A stretch of 64,000 bases of DNA from Methylomagnum ishizawai (GTDB taxonomy: Bacteria > Pseudomonadota > Gammaproteobacteria > Methylococcales > Methylococcaceae): the NCBI RefSeq assembly GCF_900155475.1, contig NZ_FXAM01000001.1, positions 545,501 to 609,500 on the forward strand, given 5' to 3'. The notes below the pieces were generated by a model. That model saw only the letters and a program-made list of their open reading frames with translations, was not told the origin of the DNA and searched no databases. Shown here piece after piece: positions 1 to 7,970 of the stretch. How positions within the stretch are numbered: position 1 is the first letter of the stretch; each line of letters starts with the position of its first letter. Both the position numbers and the translations under genes were made by a program.

Positions 1-75
1 CTTTGAAATTACTTCCATAACCGTGGCGGATGCAGTCGCCCGCGTGATCCGGGCCGGGCAAAGCTACCTATCTTT

Positions 76-576
76 ATGATCACCGATCTGCCCGCCGACA
101 TTCCCGCCACCACCATCGCCGACCTTTACCGCCGAAGGTGGACCCTGGAAACCGCGTTCCAACACGTCGAAAGGCATTTCAATTCCGAGATCGAAACCCT
201 GGCCTATCCCAAGGCCGCCCTGTTCGGATTCGCCCTGGCCCTGGTGGCCTATAACATTTCCTCGGTGATGATCTCGGCGCTGGATTGCGTCCACCCAAAG
301 CCGGTATCCAAGGATGTTTCCGGGTATTACATTGCCCACGAGATCGCCGCCACCTTCCTCGCCCTCGTCCAGCTGGGCGAGGCCTTGGATTGGGTATCCG
401 TCGCCGCCCGCACCCCGTCCGGGTTCGCCGCCTGGCTGCGCGAAACCGCCCGCAACGTCAATCTCCGCGCCCTGAGGAAGCATTCGAGGGGTCCCAAACA
501 GCCAAAATCCAAGCCCCCCTACGATCCAAAGCAGCCCCATGTCTCGACTTATCAATTGCTTACGGGTAAGAAGTAG
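76..576 (+). pseudogene. Transposase C-terminal fragment, IS4-type DDE family
   Basis: This is the C-terminal part of a DDE transposase. The stretch ADLYRRRWTLETAFQ carries the Y-(2)-R-(3)-E spacing of the IS4-family signature, and a hydrophobic helix follows, as in the end of that domain. The reading frame is closed by a stop at bases 4-6, and the preceding bases do not read as transposase in any frame. The catalytic N-terminal half is therefore missing or frameshifted, so the copy should be inactive. I could not identify terminal inverted repeats. It sits beside the AT-rich gene at 633-2318 and probably marks the mobile element that brought that gene in, or one that decayed at this junction. 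Confidence 0.75.
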
Positions 577-632
577 TCACTTTGAAAGGGCTGGCCCATG
601 AACCACGCCATAACCCCGGCGATTTTTCAAGC

Positions 633-2318
633 TTATCGGCTTTCTTTGAAAAAATTGAAAAAGCGCTCATCCTCGCGCTCGTATTTGTTCACGAGATGGC
701 GCAAAGTCGGCCTGTTGCGGGATTCGGAGAGCTTGCCCTCCAGCGAACCCAGCCGCTCCATGATGTCGCCGTAAAACTTCTCGGTTTCCCTGGATCGGAA
801 TAAACTTGAACCACGCCGTGCGGCATGGACGATACAGGAAATATCCAGCAGGGTTCTTAATGCCCGGTAATTTGGAGTTTGTAGATACCGCTCGCAACTG
901 ATATGCATATCCGCCACATGGTCGGGAACCTTTTTCCTGATCTTCCGCCTCTCTTTCATGAATTGGATTTCATAGCCACCACCCCTGACGCTCCAATCCC
1001 TGGTTTGAATATCATTTATGATATCCACGAAGAAATCATCCGCCTCTTCCCGGAACCCGGAATCGGCATGGAGCGCCGCCAAATTTTTGCCAATATCGAT
1101 GGCCGCCTCGAAGTCGGGCGAGACTCCCCCCAAGGCGCTTAAACCCTCATAGCGTGCGCTGATCTCGCCGGAGCGGTTGTGGACGATCCTCTCCAAGGAG
1201 CGTTGAATCTCCAAGCGGATCGCGGCTTGGTTCTGGTGGCAGAACGCGAAGAAATCCGGGTCCGGTGCCACCGCCTCCTTGAGGGCGCGTTTGTTTTCGA
1301 TGATTTTGTCGCGGATACGTTGTTGCAGGGCGGGATTCTCGCCGGGGTCCGAGGCGCGCTCGGCGATGCCCGAATAAACCGTGTCGTCCGTGAATATCAG
1401 TTTGGCGATGGCCCAATATTTCCCATCCTCGCATATATCGTACTTATCGTGGATCCCATCGTAAAAACTCAGGAGCCTGCCATCGAAGATCGGCAAGGTA
1501 CTCGGCAAATAATTCAATTCTTTGATGCAGTCTTTGTCGATATAGCCGGATAAAAAATGCGTCAGCGCCCGGTCTATGAATTCGGGGACCAGTACATATT
1601 TGCGCTTGGTAGTATAGATGGATTTCCTATTATCCTTGGTCCGTTTGTCGATGCCCCGCTCGTCGAGGTCGGCGTCGGACGGGGCCGGGAAATATTTCAC
1701 CGGCGCGAACGAGAGTTTCTTGGCGGCGGCGATGCGCATGGAATTGAGGGATTGCCCGTGGTCGATCTTGATGAATTCCAGATAGGTTTCCACCTCCGAT
1801 TCACGCACTTCCCCATTTTCGTCCGCAGGGATCGCAAGCCCATAGTTTTGGTCCGAGAGGTCGTTTTCTTCCAGCATGATGGAAGAGAACAAAACCAGCA
1901 TGAAACCCCGCTGCCCTTGAATGAAAGCTTCCTTGAACGCCATGGCCTTCGCCTGGTGTTTGGCGCGGTCGAGGATATCTCGCACCGAGCGGTATGGAAC
2001 GAACTCCGACAGGATATTATTGCCGTCGCCGGTCCTGATCTTGGGCTGGAGGGGGCCGATCAAATAACGGTAGATTTCACCGGTAATGCATTCAATAAGC
2101 ACCTCCTGGCGGCTCGATAGGGTTTTTTTCACCCATTTTTTGGACTCTCCGCCCCGCAAAGGGTTCTTACGGGGAATCGCGCCGAGTTGGGTGGGATTGG
2201 CGCTGGCCGTGGTTTCTCCTTCCCGGGCTTTGAAGGCGCTAAAATCCTTATGACCTTTTCCAAGCAAGGGATTTTTATTCTTACACATGGCAATGATCTC
2301 GGTTGGCTGAAACGGCAT
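633..2318 (-). CDS. Hypothetical protein with lipid-kinase-like (LepB-type) motifs
   Basis: About 561 residues starting at the ATG at 2318; an in-frame TTG lies at 2327 and another ATG at 2288, and none has a strong ribosome binding site. No signal peptide or membrane segment is visible. Residues about 71-110 contain a GEIYRYLIG segment. Residues 150-158 read EENDLSDQN and 184-190 read KIDHGQS. The pairing of an acidic loop ending in Asn with a downstream Asp-x-Gly resembles the catalytic loop and metal site of PI4K/HipA-type kinases and, from memory, the N-terminal domain of Legionella LepB-like effectors. The C-terminal 350 residues are unrecognised and helical-looking. Two sampled 60-base lines are about 47-50% GC, clearly below the neighbours. 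With the transposase fragment this suggests acquisition. Function is unproven; the kinase idea rests on motifs only. Confidence 0.6.
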   Translation of the reverse strand: MPFQPTEIIAMCKNKNPLLGKGHKDFSAFKAREGETTASANPTQLGAIPRKNPLRGGESKKWVKKTLSSRQEVLIECITGEIYRYLIGPLQPKIRTGDGNNILSEFVPYRSVRDILDRAKHQAKAMAFKEAFIQGQRGFMLVLFSSIMLEENDLSDQNYGLAIPADENGEVRESEVETYLEFIKIDHGQSLNSMRIAAAKKLSFAPVKYFPAPSDADLDERGIDKRTKDNRKSIYTTKRKYVLVPEFIDRALTHFLSGYIDKDCIKELNYLPSTLPIFDGRLLSFYDGIHDKYDICEDGKYWAIAKLIFTDDTVYSGIAERASDPGENPALQQRIRDKIIENKRALKEAVAPDPDFFAFCHQNQAAIRLEIQRSLERIVHNRSGEISARYEGLSALGGVSPDFEAAIDIGKNLAALHADSGFREEADDFFVDIINDIQTRDWSVRGGGYEIQFMKERRKIRKKVPDHVADMHISCERYLQTPNYRALRTLLDISCIVHAARRGSSLFRSRETEKFYGDIMERLGSLEGKLSESRNRPTLRHLVNKYEREDERFFNFFKESR

Positions 2319-2473
2319 CCGAATCAATATAATACAAATTCAGCGATAGGCATGAGCCGTTCGGGCACGCTGCCCTTCAAGCCGCAAAATCCGGTCTCAG
2401 CGGCGCTGTTTGCGGGGACCGATTTAAGTAGGCTATCGCCATCGCTTTCACATGCCGCCAGGAGCAACCCCCC

Positions 2474-3127
2474 ATGTCCGAACACAATGGCCACGGCTTC
2501 GAGAAAGGCCGCTTGCAATCCCTGAGCGATGGCGTGTTCGCCATCGTGATGACCCTCCTCGTGCTGGAAATCATCGCCGACGAGGTCACGGGGGCCGGTT
2601 CCGCCGCCGAACTCCACAAGGCGCTGCTGGAACTCTGGCCCAAGGTGCTGAGCTACGCCATCAGCTTCGCGGTGGCGGCGGTGTTCTGGATCGACCAGCA
2701 CGCCGATCTCCACCACCTGACCCACACCGACAACCGCTTCCTGTGGATCAATATCTGCTTCCTGTTCTGGATTTCGCTGCTGCCGTTCTCCGCCGCCATG
2801 CTTGGCGAGCATCATCAATACGCCGTGGCCAGCATCATCTACGGTTGTAATATGATCCTGGCCTCGCTGACCCTGCACGCCAGTTGGCTCTACGCCGTCC
2901 GCAACCACCGGCTGGTCAAACCCGACCTCGGTCCCGAGGTCATCCGCCAGGCCAACCGCCGCTTGCTGGTCGGGCCGCCGTTCTATGCCCTGGGCATAGC
3001 CATCGCCTTCCACAGCCCCCATGCCAGCTATCTGGTGTATGTGCTAATGGCGGTCCTATACGTGGTGGCGGGACTCGTACCCATCCGGTGGCGGACCCGG
3101 ATGCTGGGCGCGGCGGACGGCGGATGA
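2474..3127 (+). CDS. TMEM175/DUF1211 family channel-like membrane protein
   Basis: A 217-residue polytopic membrane protein with about six hydrophobic segments. The first helix carries RLQSLSDGVFAIVMTLL, the R-x(4)-SDGVxAI signature of the bacterial TMEM175 family, whose studied members are potassium-permeable channels. A conserved-looking Trp plus His-rich loop (DQHADLHHLTH) follows the third segment. The length matches a single-repeat bacterial member, which would work as a tetramer. The start is supported by AGGAG about eight bases upstream. It is monocistronic, bounded by the acquired patch on the left and a palindromic repeat on the right. Ion selectivity cannot be read from sequence. 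Confidence 0.85.
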   Translation: MSEHNGHGFEKGRLQSLSDGVFAIVMTLLVLEIIADEVTGAGSAAELHKALLELWPKVLSYAISFAVAAVFWIDQHADLHHLTHTDNRFLWINICFLFWISLLPFSAAMLGEHHQYAVASIIYGCNMILASLTLHASWLYAVRNHRLVKPDLGPEVIRQANRRLLVGPPFYALGIAIAFHSPHASYLVYVLMAVLYVVAGLVPIRWRTRMLGAADGG

Positions 3128-3182
3128 GCGGGACCGGGCCGGTGCGGCGTCGGGATTTCCGCCAGGGCATTTCCACGCCATT

Positions 3183-3272
3183 GGTAGGGTGGGCATGTAT
3201 TCCGTGTCCGCCGGGATAGCCCAAAAATGGTGGGCATGGGGATATGCCCACGGCTGGGCGTAAACCCAAACC
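3183..3272. repeat. Dispersed palindromic repeat, copy 1
   Basis: Non-coding stretch with an 8-bp inverted repeat (GTGGGCAT at 3230-3237, ATGCCCAC at 3244-3251). It shares GTAGGGTGGGCA, CCGGGATAGCCC and, on the other strand, GGTTTGGGT-x-TACGC-x-CAGCCGT with a second element near 60016-60077. The pair looks like a REP-type extragenic palindrome. It lies just after the TMEM175-like gene. Confidence 0.6.
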
Positions 3273-3319
3273 AAAAATGCTCTAGCCTTAGCCTATGAAC
3301 CAACACCCAGGGGACATCC

Positions 3320-3523
3320 ATGGATATTTCGGGTCTTTCCGATTCGGGCTTGATGGGCTTGGCCCAGGCCATGAACGACAGCAAGCTGCAAGAGAAGATC
3401 GGCGCTTCGGTGATGAAGATGGCCCACGACCAAGCCAAGCAAGAGGGGCAGGACGCGCTCCAACTCATCGCCTCGGCCACGCCCTCCGGGTCGCTCGGCC
3501 ATCACCTCGATGTCTGGGCTTGA
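3320..3523 (+). CDS. YjfB-like small protein (putative motility protein family)
   Basis: A 67-residue soluble protein resembling the YjfB-like family, annotated as putative motility proteins although the biochemical role is unknown. The layout fits: an N-terminal MDISGLSDSGLMGLAQAM segment, a helix rich in Lys, Gln and Ala, then a short Ser/Thr-rich tail. AGGGGAC about five bases before the ATG supports the start. It stands alone between a palindromic repeat and a convergent gene. No flagellar genes are nearby, so the context neither supports nor excludes a motility role. Confidence 0.6.
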   Translation: MDISGLSDSGLMGLAQAMNDSKLQEKIGASVMKMAHDQAKQEGQDALQLIASATPSGSLGHHLDVWA

Positions 3524-3604
3524 GTCTGGGGGCGGGGGGCGGGCTGTTCGGGTTGGGTCCGCCCTGGCGCGGAAGGGGCCGGGCGTCCCTGCCCGGTGCT
3601 GGGT

Positions 3605-4795
3605 TTACGCGGCTCTGGCCGTCCTGCTCGTCCCATAGCGGGCGATCAGCCGTTCCAGCCGTGCCGGGTCGCGCAGGCAGGCGTTGAATTCGCTATCGAG
3701 GCATTGCTCGTAATGGCGGATCAACACGCTGTCGGTGGGGCGGGGCGGGGCGACCGATTTCAGCATATGCAGGACGTGGTGCAGGAAATGCCTGCGGAGT
3801 ACGGAATCCTGGGGAATCAGCGGCGGGCGCGGTGCCTGGGCGGCGGCGGGCGTCTCGACCGGCGTCGGCGTCTCGACGGCGGTGGCGGTCGGCGCGACCG
3901 GGGCCGGAGGCGCGGCCACGGCCAGCGCCGCGATCCGGGCCGCGTAATCGGCCCGCAGCTTGAGCAGGCTGGCTTCGTCGCGCAGGCAGGCGTCGATGCG
4001 GCTCTGGACCAATTGCCCATAATGGCGGATCAGGACGCTATCGCCGGGGCGGGGACCGGCGACGGTCTGCGCCATCAGGGCCGTGTGCTGCATGAAGTGG
4101 CGGCGTAACACCGAATCTTCCGGCACCCAGGCCGGGCGCGGGGTGCGGACGGGTGGGGCGGCGACTGGCGCGGTTTCGGCTGGGATTGGAGCGGCGGTGG
4201 TAGCAACAAGGGGTTCCTCGACCGGCGTCGGCGCTTCGATAACGGTGGCGGTCGGCGCGACCGGGGTCGGAGGCGCGGTCACGGCCAGCGCCGCGATCCG
4301 GGCCGCGTAATCGGCCCGCAGCTTGAGCAGGCTGGCTTCGTCGCGCAGGCAGGCGTCGATGCGGCTCTGGACCAATTGCCCATGATGGCGGATCAGGACG
4401 CTATCGCCGGGGCGGGGACCGGCGACGGTCTGCGCCATCAGGGCCGTGTGCTGCATGAAATGGCGGCGCAGCACCGAATCCTCCGGCACCCAGGCCGGGC
4501 GCGGTGCCACAGTTGGTACGGCGGCGACCGGCACCACCGCCACGGCGGGAGGCTCGGCCACTTGCGCTGCGGCGGGAACGGGTTCGCTGGCCGGTGGCGG
4601 CGGTTCGGCGGTGCGGAGTTGGGAGGTGGTTGCCGGGGTTTCCGAGGCGGGTTCGGCCTGGGTTTGGAGCCGGGGCGGAATATCGGGGCGTGGCTGGTCC
4701 ACCGCGTGGTGACGGGTGGATTGGGGGGACCATGCAAACTTGTATAGGAAATAAACCAGCGCTAGGACTAATAAAACGGCTATGGCGGTTAGCAT
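3605..4795 (-). CDS. Membrane-anchored protein with three copies of an unrecognised ~70-residue domain
   Basis: A 396-residue protein: an N-terminal membrane anchor (residues 3-20), a Pro/Ala/Glu-rich linker to about 98, then three copies of a domain at about 101-171, 212-283 and 325-393, separated by Pro/Thr/Val-rich linkers. Each copy follows DSVLRRHF-x(2)-H, then PRP-x-DSVLIRH, then ACLRD, then a basic helix ending in Tyr. Copies 1 and 2 are almost identical; copy 3 is diverged. I recognise no family. The anchor and linkers suggest the repeats project into the periplasm, where proline-rich linkers often span the wall. The start is the ATG at 4795 with a weak ribosome site. It is monocistronic. 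Confidence 0.7.
   Translation of the reverse strand: MLTAIAVLLVLALVYFLYKFAWSPQSTRHHAVDQPRPDIPPRLQTQAEPASETPATTSQLRTAEPPPPASEPVPAAAQVAEPPAVAVVPVAAVPTVAPRPAWVPEDSVLRRHFMQHTALMAQTVAGPRPGDSVLIRHHGQLVQSRIDACLRDEASLLKLRADYAARIAALAVTAPPTPVAPTATVIEAPTPVEEPLVATTAAPIPAETAPVAAPPVRTPRPAWVPEDSVLRRHFMQHTALMAQTVAGPRPGDSVLIRHYGQLVQSRIDACLRDEASLLKLRADYAARIAALAVAAPPAPVAPTATAVETPTPVETPAAAQAPRPPLIPQDSVLRRHFLHHVLHMLKSVAPPRPTDSVLIRHYEQCLDSEFNACLRDPARLERLIARYGTSRTARAA
3921..4504. repeat. Two near-identical direct repeats inside the repeat-domain gene
   Basis: Bases 3921-4141 and 4284-4504 match with only a handful of differences at a period of 363 bp (121 codons), spanning the domain and part of its linker. The period is a multiple of three, so frame is kept. 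Most differences fall at third codon positions. This indicates a recent in-frame duplication or ongoing gene conversion. Confidence 0.9.
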
Positions 4796-5171
4796 ATAAT
4801 CATTATTAGGTGGTTGTTGTAAGGGCGGAATCCCGCAGGAGTAAAGCCAATGTTTGGCGGCAGCGGGGCTGGGACGTCTTGCCAGCGGCCCGTTTCCGGT
4901 GGTTACGGAGGGTTTCGATCAATTGGGTCCGGCATATTGGTGGTCCGATAGGTTTGGTCGTCGCCGTCCATAAACGCCTTTGTTTGAAACCCCGGCGCAC
5001 GGGGTTTGCTTGGGTCGGAAGACACCCTGGATAAAAGGTCGCCAGGGTGGTTTCATCGCTATTATCTTGGGCACCCGGCCTGGGCTTGAGAGAGTGCCAA
5101 AGAGCCGATGATCTTGCAACTCTTTTCTAGCCGTGCCGGGCGGGGCGGTGGGGCCGGTTTCCATTGCGCAA
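4796..5171. other. Intergenic stretch with two hairpins, no gene seen
   Basis: The 376 bases between the repeat-domain gene and rsmC hold no reading frame I would defend. Two inverted repeats are visible: AAACCCCG/CGGGGTTT (4987-5007, loop GCGCA) and CACCCTGG/CCAGGGTG (5023-5049, 11-base loop). Neither is followed by a T-tract on either strand, so they are not textbook terminators. Confidence 0.5.
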
Positions 5172-6203
5172 TCAATGCTTTAGGGCCAGGATGACCTTGA
5201 AGCCCTCGGCTTCCGCCAGGGTGGCCGCCCGCGCTCCCAGGGCTTCGATTTCCGGCTCATAGGGCAGATGCCGGTTGGCGACCAGGAACAAGCGCCCGCC
5301 CGGTTTGAGCGCCGCGAGGCCCGCCCGCACGAAGGCCCGGCCCAGCGCCGACAGCGCCGCCCGTCCCGTGTGGAACGGCGGGTTCGTCACCACGAAATCC
5401 AAGCGCGACACCGGCAAGCCCAGGGTCACGTCGGCCCAATGGAATTGCGCTGCCGGGTGTCCTTCCAGGTTGCGGCGGGCGGCGTCCAGCGCCTTGTGTT
5501 CGGATTCGAACAGGTGCAGTTCGGCGATCTGGCGCGGGCGGGCCAGGATTTCCCGGCTCAGATAGCCATAGCCCGCGCCCAGATCGGCCCCGCGCCCGGC
5601 CAGATCGTCCGGCAGGTGGCGGGCCAGGAGGCGCGAACCCAGGTCCAGCGCCTTCCAACTGAACAGGCCGGGGCGGCTCATCAAGCCGGTATCCGCGATG
5701 CCGTGCCAATCCCCGCCTTGCAACCATGTTTCCAACAGGCCGCGATCCAGCTTGGCCGGGTCTTTGCGGGCCAGGAACACCCGGCATTTGTGCTTGCTAT
5801 AGGTTTCGACGCCGCCCATCAACTCGGCACAACGGCGTTCCAGCGAGGGCGCGCCCAGGTCGTTGGCGGCGCTGACGATCAAGCTGCCGCCTTCGTCCAG
5901 CAGCGCGGCGGCGCGGGCGTAGTGGTGGAGGACTTCTTCCTTGTGCTTGGTGGCGAACACGAGGCAGAGGGAGGCGGGGGAGGCGGGTTCGTCGGTGCGG
6001 ACTTCGAGCCCGAGCCGGGCCAGGGCGTCGGCACCGGGCTTGTCGGTTTGGTAATAATGGACGGGGCGCGGTGGGAGCGCGTCCAGATAAGCGCCGGGCA
6101 GGGCGCGGAACACGGCGGCGGGACCGCCGCCCGCCAGGATGCCGGGATGGCGGGCGATGAAACTGTCGAGCGCGGCGGCGCGGGGATCGTGCGGGGAAGC
6201 CAT
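5172..6203 (-). CDS. rsmC: 16S rRNA m2G1207 methyltransferase RsmC
   Basis: A 343-residue enzyme using S-adenosylmethionine to methylate G1207 of 16S rRNA in the 30S subunit. It has the duplicated methyltransferase layout of RsmC/RlmG: a degenerate N-terminal half (residues about 1-160, with VFATKHKEEVLHHYARA) and a catalytic half with the SAM-binding ADLGAGYGYLSREIL and the catalytic loop NPPFHTG typical of N2-guanine methyltransferases. The chosen start is the ATG at 6203 (MASPHDPRA). The frame stays open to 6956, but that extension is the antisense of the neighbouring methyltransferase and is not protein-like. It is divergent from the gene at 6312. Confidence 0.9.
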   Translation of the reverse strand: MASPHDPRAAALDSFIARHPGILAGGGPAAVFRALPGAYLDALPPRPVHYYQTDKPGADALARLGLEVRTDEPASPASLCLVFATKHKEEVLHHYARAAALLDEGGSLIVSAANDLGAPSLERRCAELMGGVETYSKHKCRVFLARKDPAKLDRGLLETWLQGGDWHGIADTGLMSRPGLFSWKALDLGSRLLARHLPDDLAGRGADLGAGYGYLSREILARPRQIAELHLFESEHKALDAARRNLEGHPAAQFHWADVTLGLPVSRLDFVVTNPPFHTGRAALSALGRAFVRAGLAALKPGGRLFLVANRHLPYEPEIEALGARAATLAEAEGFKVILALKH

Positions 6204-6311
6204 GGGATACGGGTACTCGGGCGATGGGGGATGACAGGGGTTTTTCCGGTATTCTGACAGGCCATCCTGTGCCGACGCCATCCAAATTCCATTGCCAAGG
6301 AGCCTAGCCCC

Positions 6312-7154
6312 ATGTCCAGTCCGATCCGCCTGCCGTATTTCGATGCTTTGCTCAAGCTGTTGGACGAGGGGCATCCCGTCCTGGAACAAGTGTTCGGCCG
6401 CCATGTGCATTGGGGCTATTGGCCCGAACCTAAGGCCGCGACCGGCACGCCGGAAGATTTCGCGGTAGCCGCCGAAGCTTTGTCGCGGTTGGTGTATCAG
6501 GCGGCGGGCGTGACCGATGGCATGAAGGTGTTGGATGCGGGTTGCGGCTTCGGCGGCACCACGGCCAGCTTGAACGCCAATTTCGAACGCATGGCCCTGG
6601 CCGGGCTGAATATCGATCCGCGCCAACTCGAAAGGGCCGGGAGCCGCATCGTGGCCCGGCCCGGCAACACGCTGGAATGGATCGAGGGCGATGCTTGCGC
6701 CCTGCCGTTCGAGGATGCCAGTTTGGATGCGGTGCTGGCGGTGGAGTGTATTTTCCACTTCCCGAGCCGGGAACGATTCTTCCGGGAGGCTTTCCGGGTG
6801 TTGAAGCCGGGCGGACGGCTGGCCTTGTCGGATTTCCTGCCGACGGCGGGTTTGAAGCCGTTCATGGGCTTGGCGGGGATGTGGCCCGCGACCTTGGGGT
6901 TTTATGGGCGTTGCGATTTCCGCCATGGATTGGAGGATTACCGCCGGTTGGCGCAAGGAACCGGGTTCGCCGTAAGCGTGGAGCGGGATATTACCGGGGA
7001 GACCCTGCCGACCTACGATTTCATCCGCAAGCTGGCCAAAGAGTTCACCCTGCCCAGCGTGTCGGCGGCGGCGGAGACTTTGTTCGCCGAATGGGCCAGC
7101 CGCTTGGGGGTATTGCGGTATGCGGTGCTGGGGTTCGAGAAGGCGGGTGGATAA
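6312..7154 (+). CDS. Class I SAM-dependent methyltransferase
   Basis: A 280-residue methyltransferase with motif I VLDAGCGFGGTTASL near residue 76, an acidic motif II (LAGLNIDPRQL), and motif III-IV IEGDACALPFEDASLDAVLAV followed by a post-motif FREAFRVLKPGGRLALSDF. The fold and the N-terminal HVHWGYWPEP resemble the UbiE and sarcosine/dimethylglycine methyltransferase branch acting on small molecules. The substrate cannot be assigned. AAGGAG eleven bases before the ATG supports the start. The ccm genes follow 180 bases downstream on the same strand, but I see no functional link. Confidence 0.8.
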   Translation: MSSPIRLPYFDALLKLLDEGHPVLEQVFGRHVHWGYWPEPKAATGTPEDFAVAAEALSRLVYQAAGVTDGMKVLDAGCGFGGTTASLNANFERMALAGLNIDPRQLERAGSRIVARPGNTLEWIEGDACALPFEDASLDAVLAVECIFHFPSRERFFREAFRVLKPGGRLALSDFLPTAGLKPFMGLAGMWPATLGFYGRCDFRHGLEDYRRLAQGTGFAVSVERDITGETLPTYDFIRKLAKEFTLPSVSAAAETLFAEWASRLGVLRYAVLGFEKAGG

Positions 7155-7335
7155 GCCGCTCCAACGGGCGGTGGGATGTTCCGCCGTGCCGCATCCCGCT
7201 GCGGGACACCCAGCATTTCACAGCCAAACCCCCGCCGAACCGCTAGAATATCCCGCCTCGCATCCCAGCCCCCGATGGGGCGGCTCCCCAAGCGTTCCGC
7301 GCCGGTCCCTCCTTCCATCCACATCCGCTATCGCA

Positions 7336-7512
7336 ATGAACTGGAACGAATTCTTCTCCATGGGCGGCTACGCCCTCTATGTCTGGACCTCCTATGGCCT
7401 AATGGCCGTGATCCTGGTCCTCAATCTGCTGGCACCCCTCAAACGCCATGCCGAGGTGCTGAAAACCATCGCCCGCCGCCTGAAACAAGAAGCGCAACGG
7501 AGGCCGTCATGA
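7336..7512 (+). CDS. ccmD: Haem exporter subunit CcmD
   Basis: A 58-residue single-span inner-membrane protein. CcmD helps release holo-CcmE from the CcmABC complex in system I cytochrome c maturation. The sequence has the short aromatic N-terminus (NWNEFFSMGGYALYVWTSYG), one membrane helix and a basic tail with KRHAEVLKTIARRL, as in the family. Its stop overlaps the start of ccmE (ATGA at 7509-7512). ccmABC, which normally precede it, are absent here. The frame is open upstream to 7120, but the homology begins at the ATG at 7336. Confidence 0.88.
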   Translation: MNWNEFFSMGGYALYVWTSYGLMAVILVLNLLAPLKRHAEVLKTIARRLKQEAQRRPS

Positions 7513-7970
7513 TGACCCCGCGCCAAAAACGCATGACCGTGGTGGGGCTGATCCTGGTGGGCGTCAGCGTCGCCGCCTTCCTGGCCCTGACCGCGTTCCA
7601 GAAGAACCTCTTGTATTTCTACACGCCCAGCCAGGTCGCCGCCGGGGAAGCGCCGAAGGGCTATCCGTTCCGGGTCGGCGGGCTGGTGGTGCCGGGCACG
7701 GTGCAGCGCGAGGCCAACGGCACTACCGTCCATTTCACCCTCAGCGACGGTGGCCCGGCCACGGTGCAGGTGGTCTACACCGGCATCCTGCCGGATTTGT
7801 TCCGTGAAGGGCAGGGCATCATCTCCATCGGCCAGCTCAACCCGGCGGGCGTGTTCGAGGCCGGCGAAGTCCTCGCCAAGCACGACGAGAACTATATGCC
7901 GCCCGAAGTCGCCGATTCCCTCAAACACAACGGCCAAGCGCCCATCGACTACTCAGGGTGGAAGAAATGA
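7509..7970 (+). CDS. ccmE: Cytochrome c maturation haem chaperone CcmE
   Basis: A 153-residue periplasmic haem chaperone with an N-terminal membrane anchor (residues about 9-29) and an OB-fold beta barrel. It binds haem covalently through a histidine and passes it to CcmF. The haem-binding site is intact: LAKHDENYMPPE near the C-terminus contains the HxxxY motif. VGGLVVPGTVQRE and the FRVGG strand match the family. Two adjacent ATGs (7509 and 7512) are possible starts. It overlaps ccmD by four bases and ccmF by four bases, so the three are translationally coupled. Confidence 0.95.
   Translation: MMTPRQKRMTVVGLILVGVSVAAFLALTAFQKNLLYFYTPSQVAAGEAPKGYPFRVGGLVVPGTVQREANGTTVHFTLSDGGPATVQVVYTGILPDLFREGQGIISIGQLNPAGVFEAGEVLAKHDENYMPPEVADSLKHNGQAPIDYSGWKK

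Noticed and set aside
1-75. Continuation of the transposase gene to the window edge
   Set aside because: A stop at 4-6 closes the frame, and the other frames do not read as transposase.
582-2120. Rightward open frames across the kinase-like gene
   Set aside because: They are antisense to a frame with clear protein character and show no motif or ribosome site.
3921-4504. Possible CRISPR or minisatellite signal
   Set aside because: The units are about 220 bases, in frame and coding; there are no short repeats with unique spacers.
4919-5164. 81-residue leftward frame in the rsmC-side gap
   Set aside because: No family, no ribosome site, and it crosses two hairpins.
6204-6956. N-terminal extension of rsmC by 251 codons
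   Set aside because: It is the reverse strand of a convincing methyltransferase gene; RsmC homology begins at the ATG at 6203.
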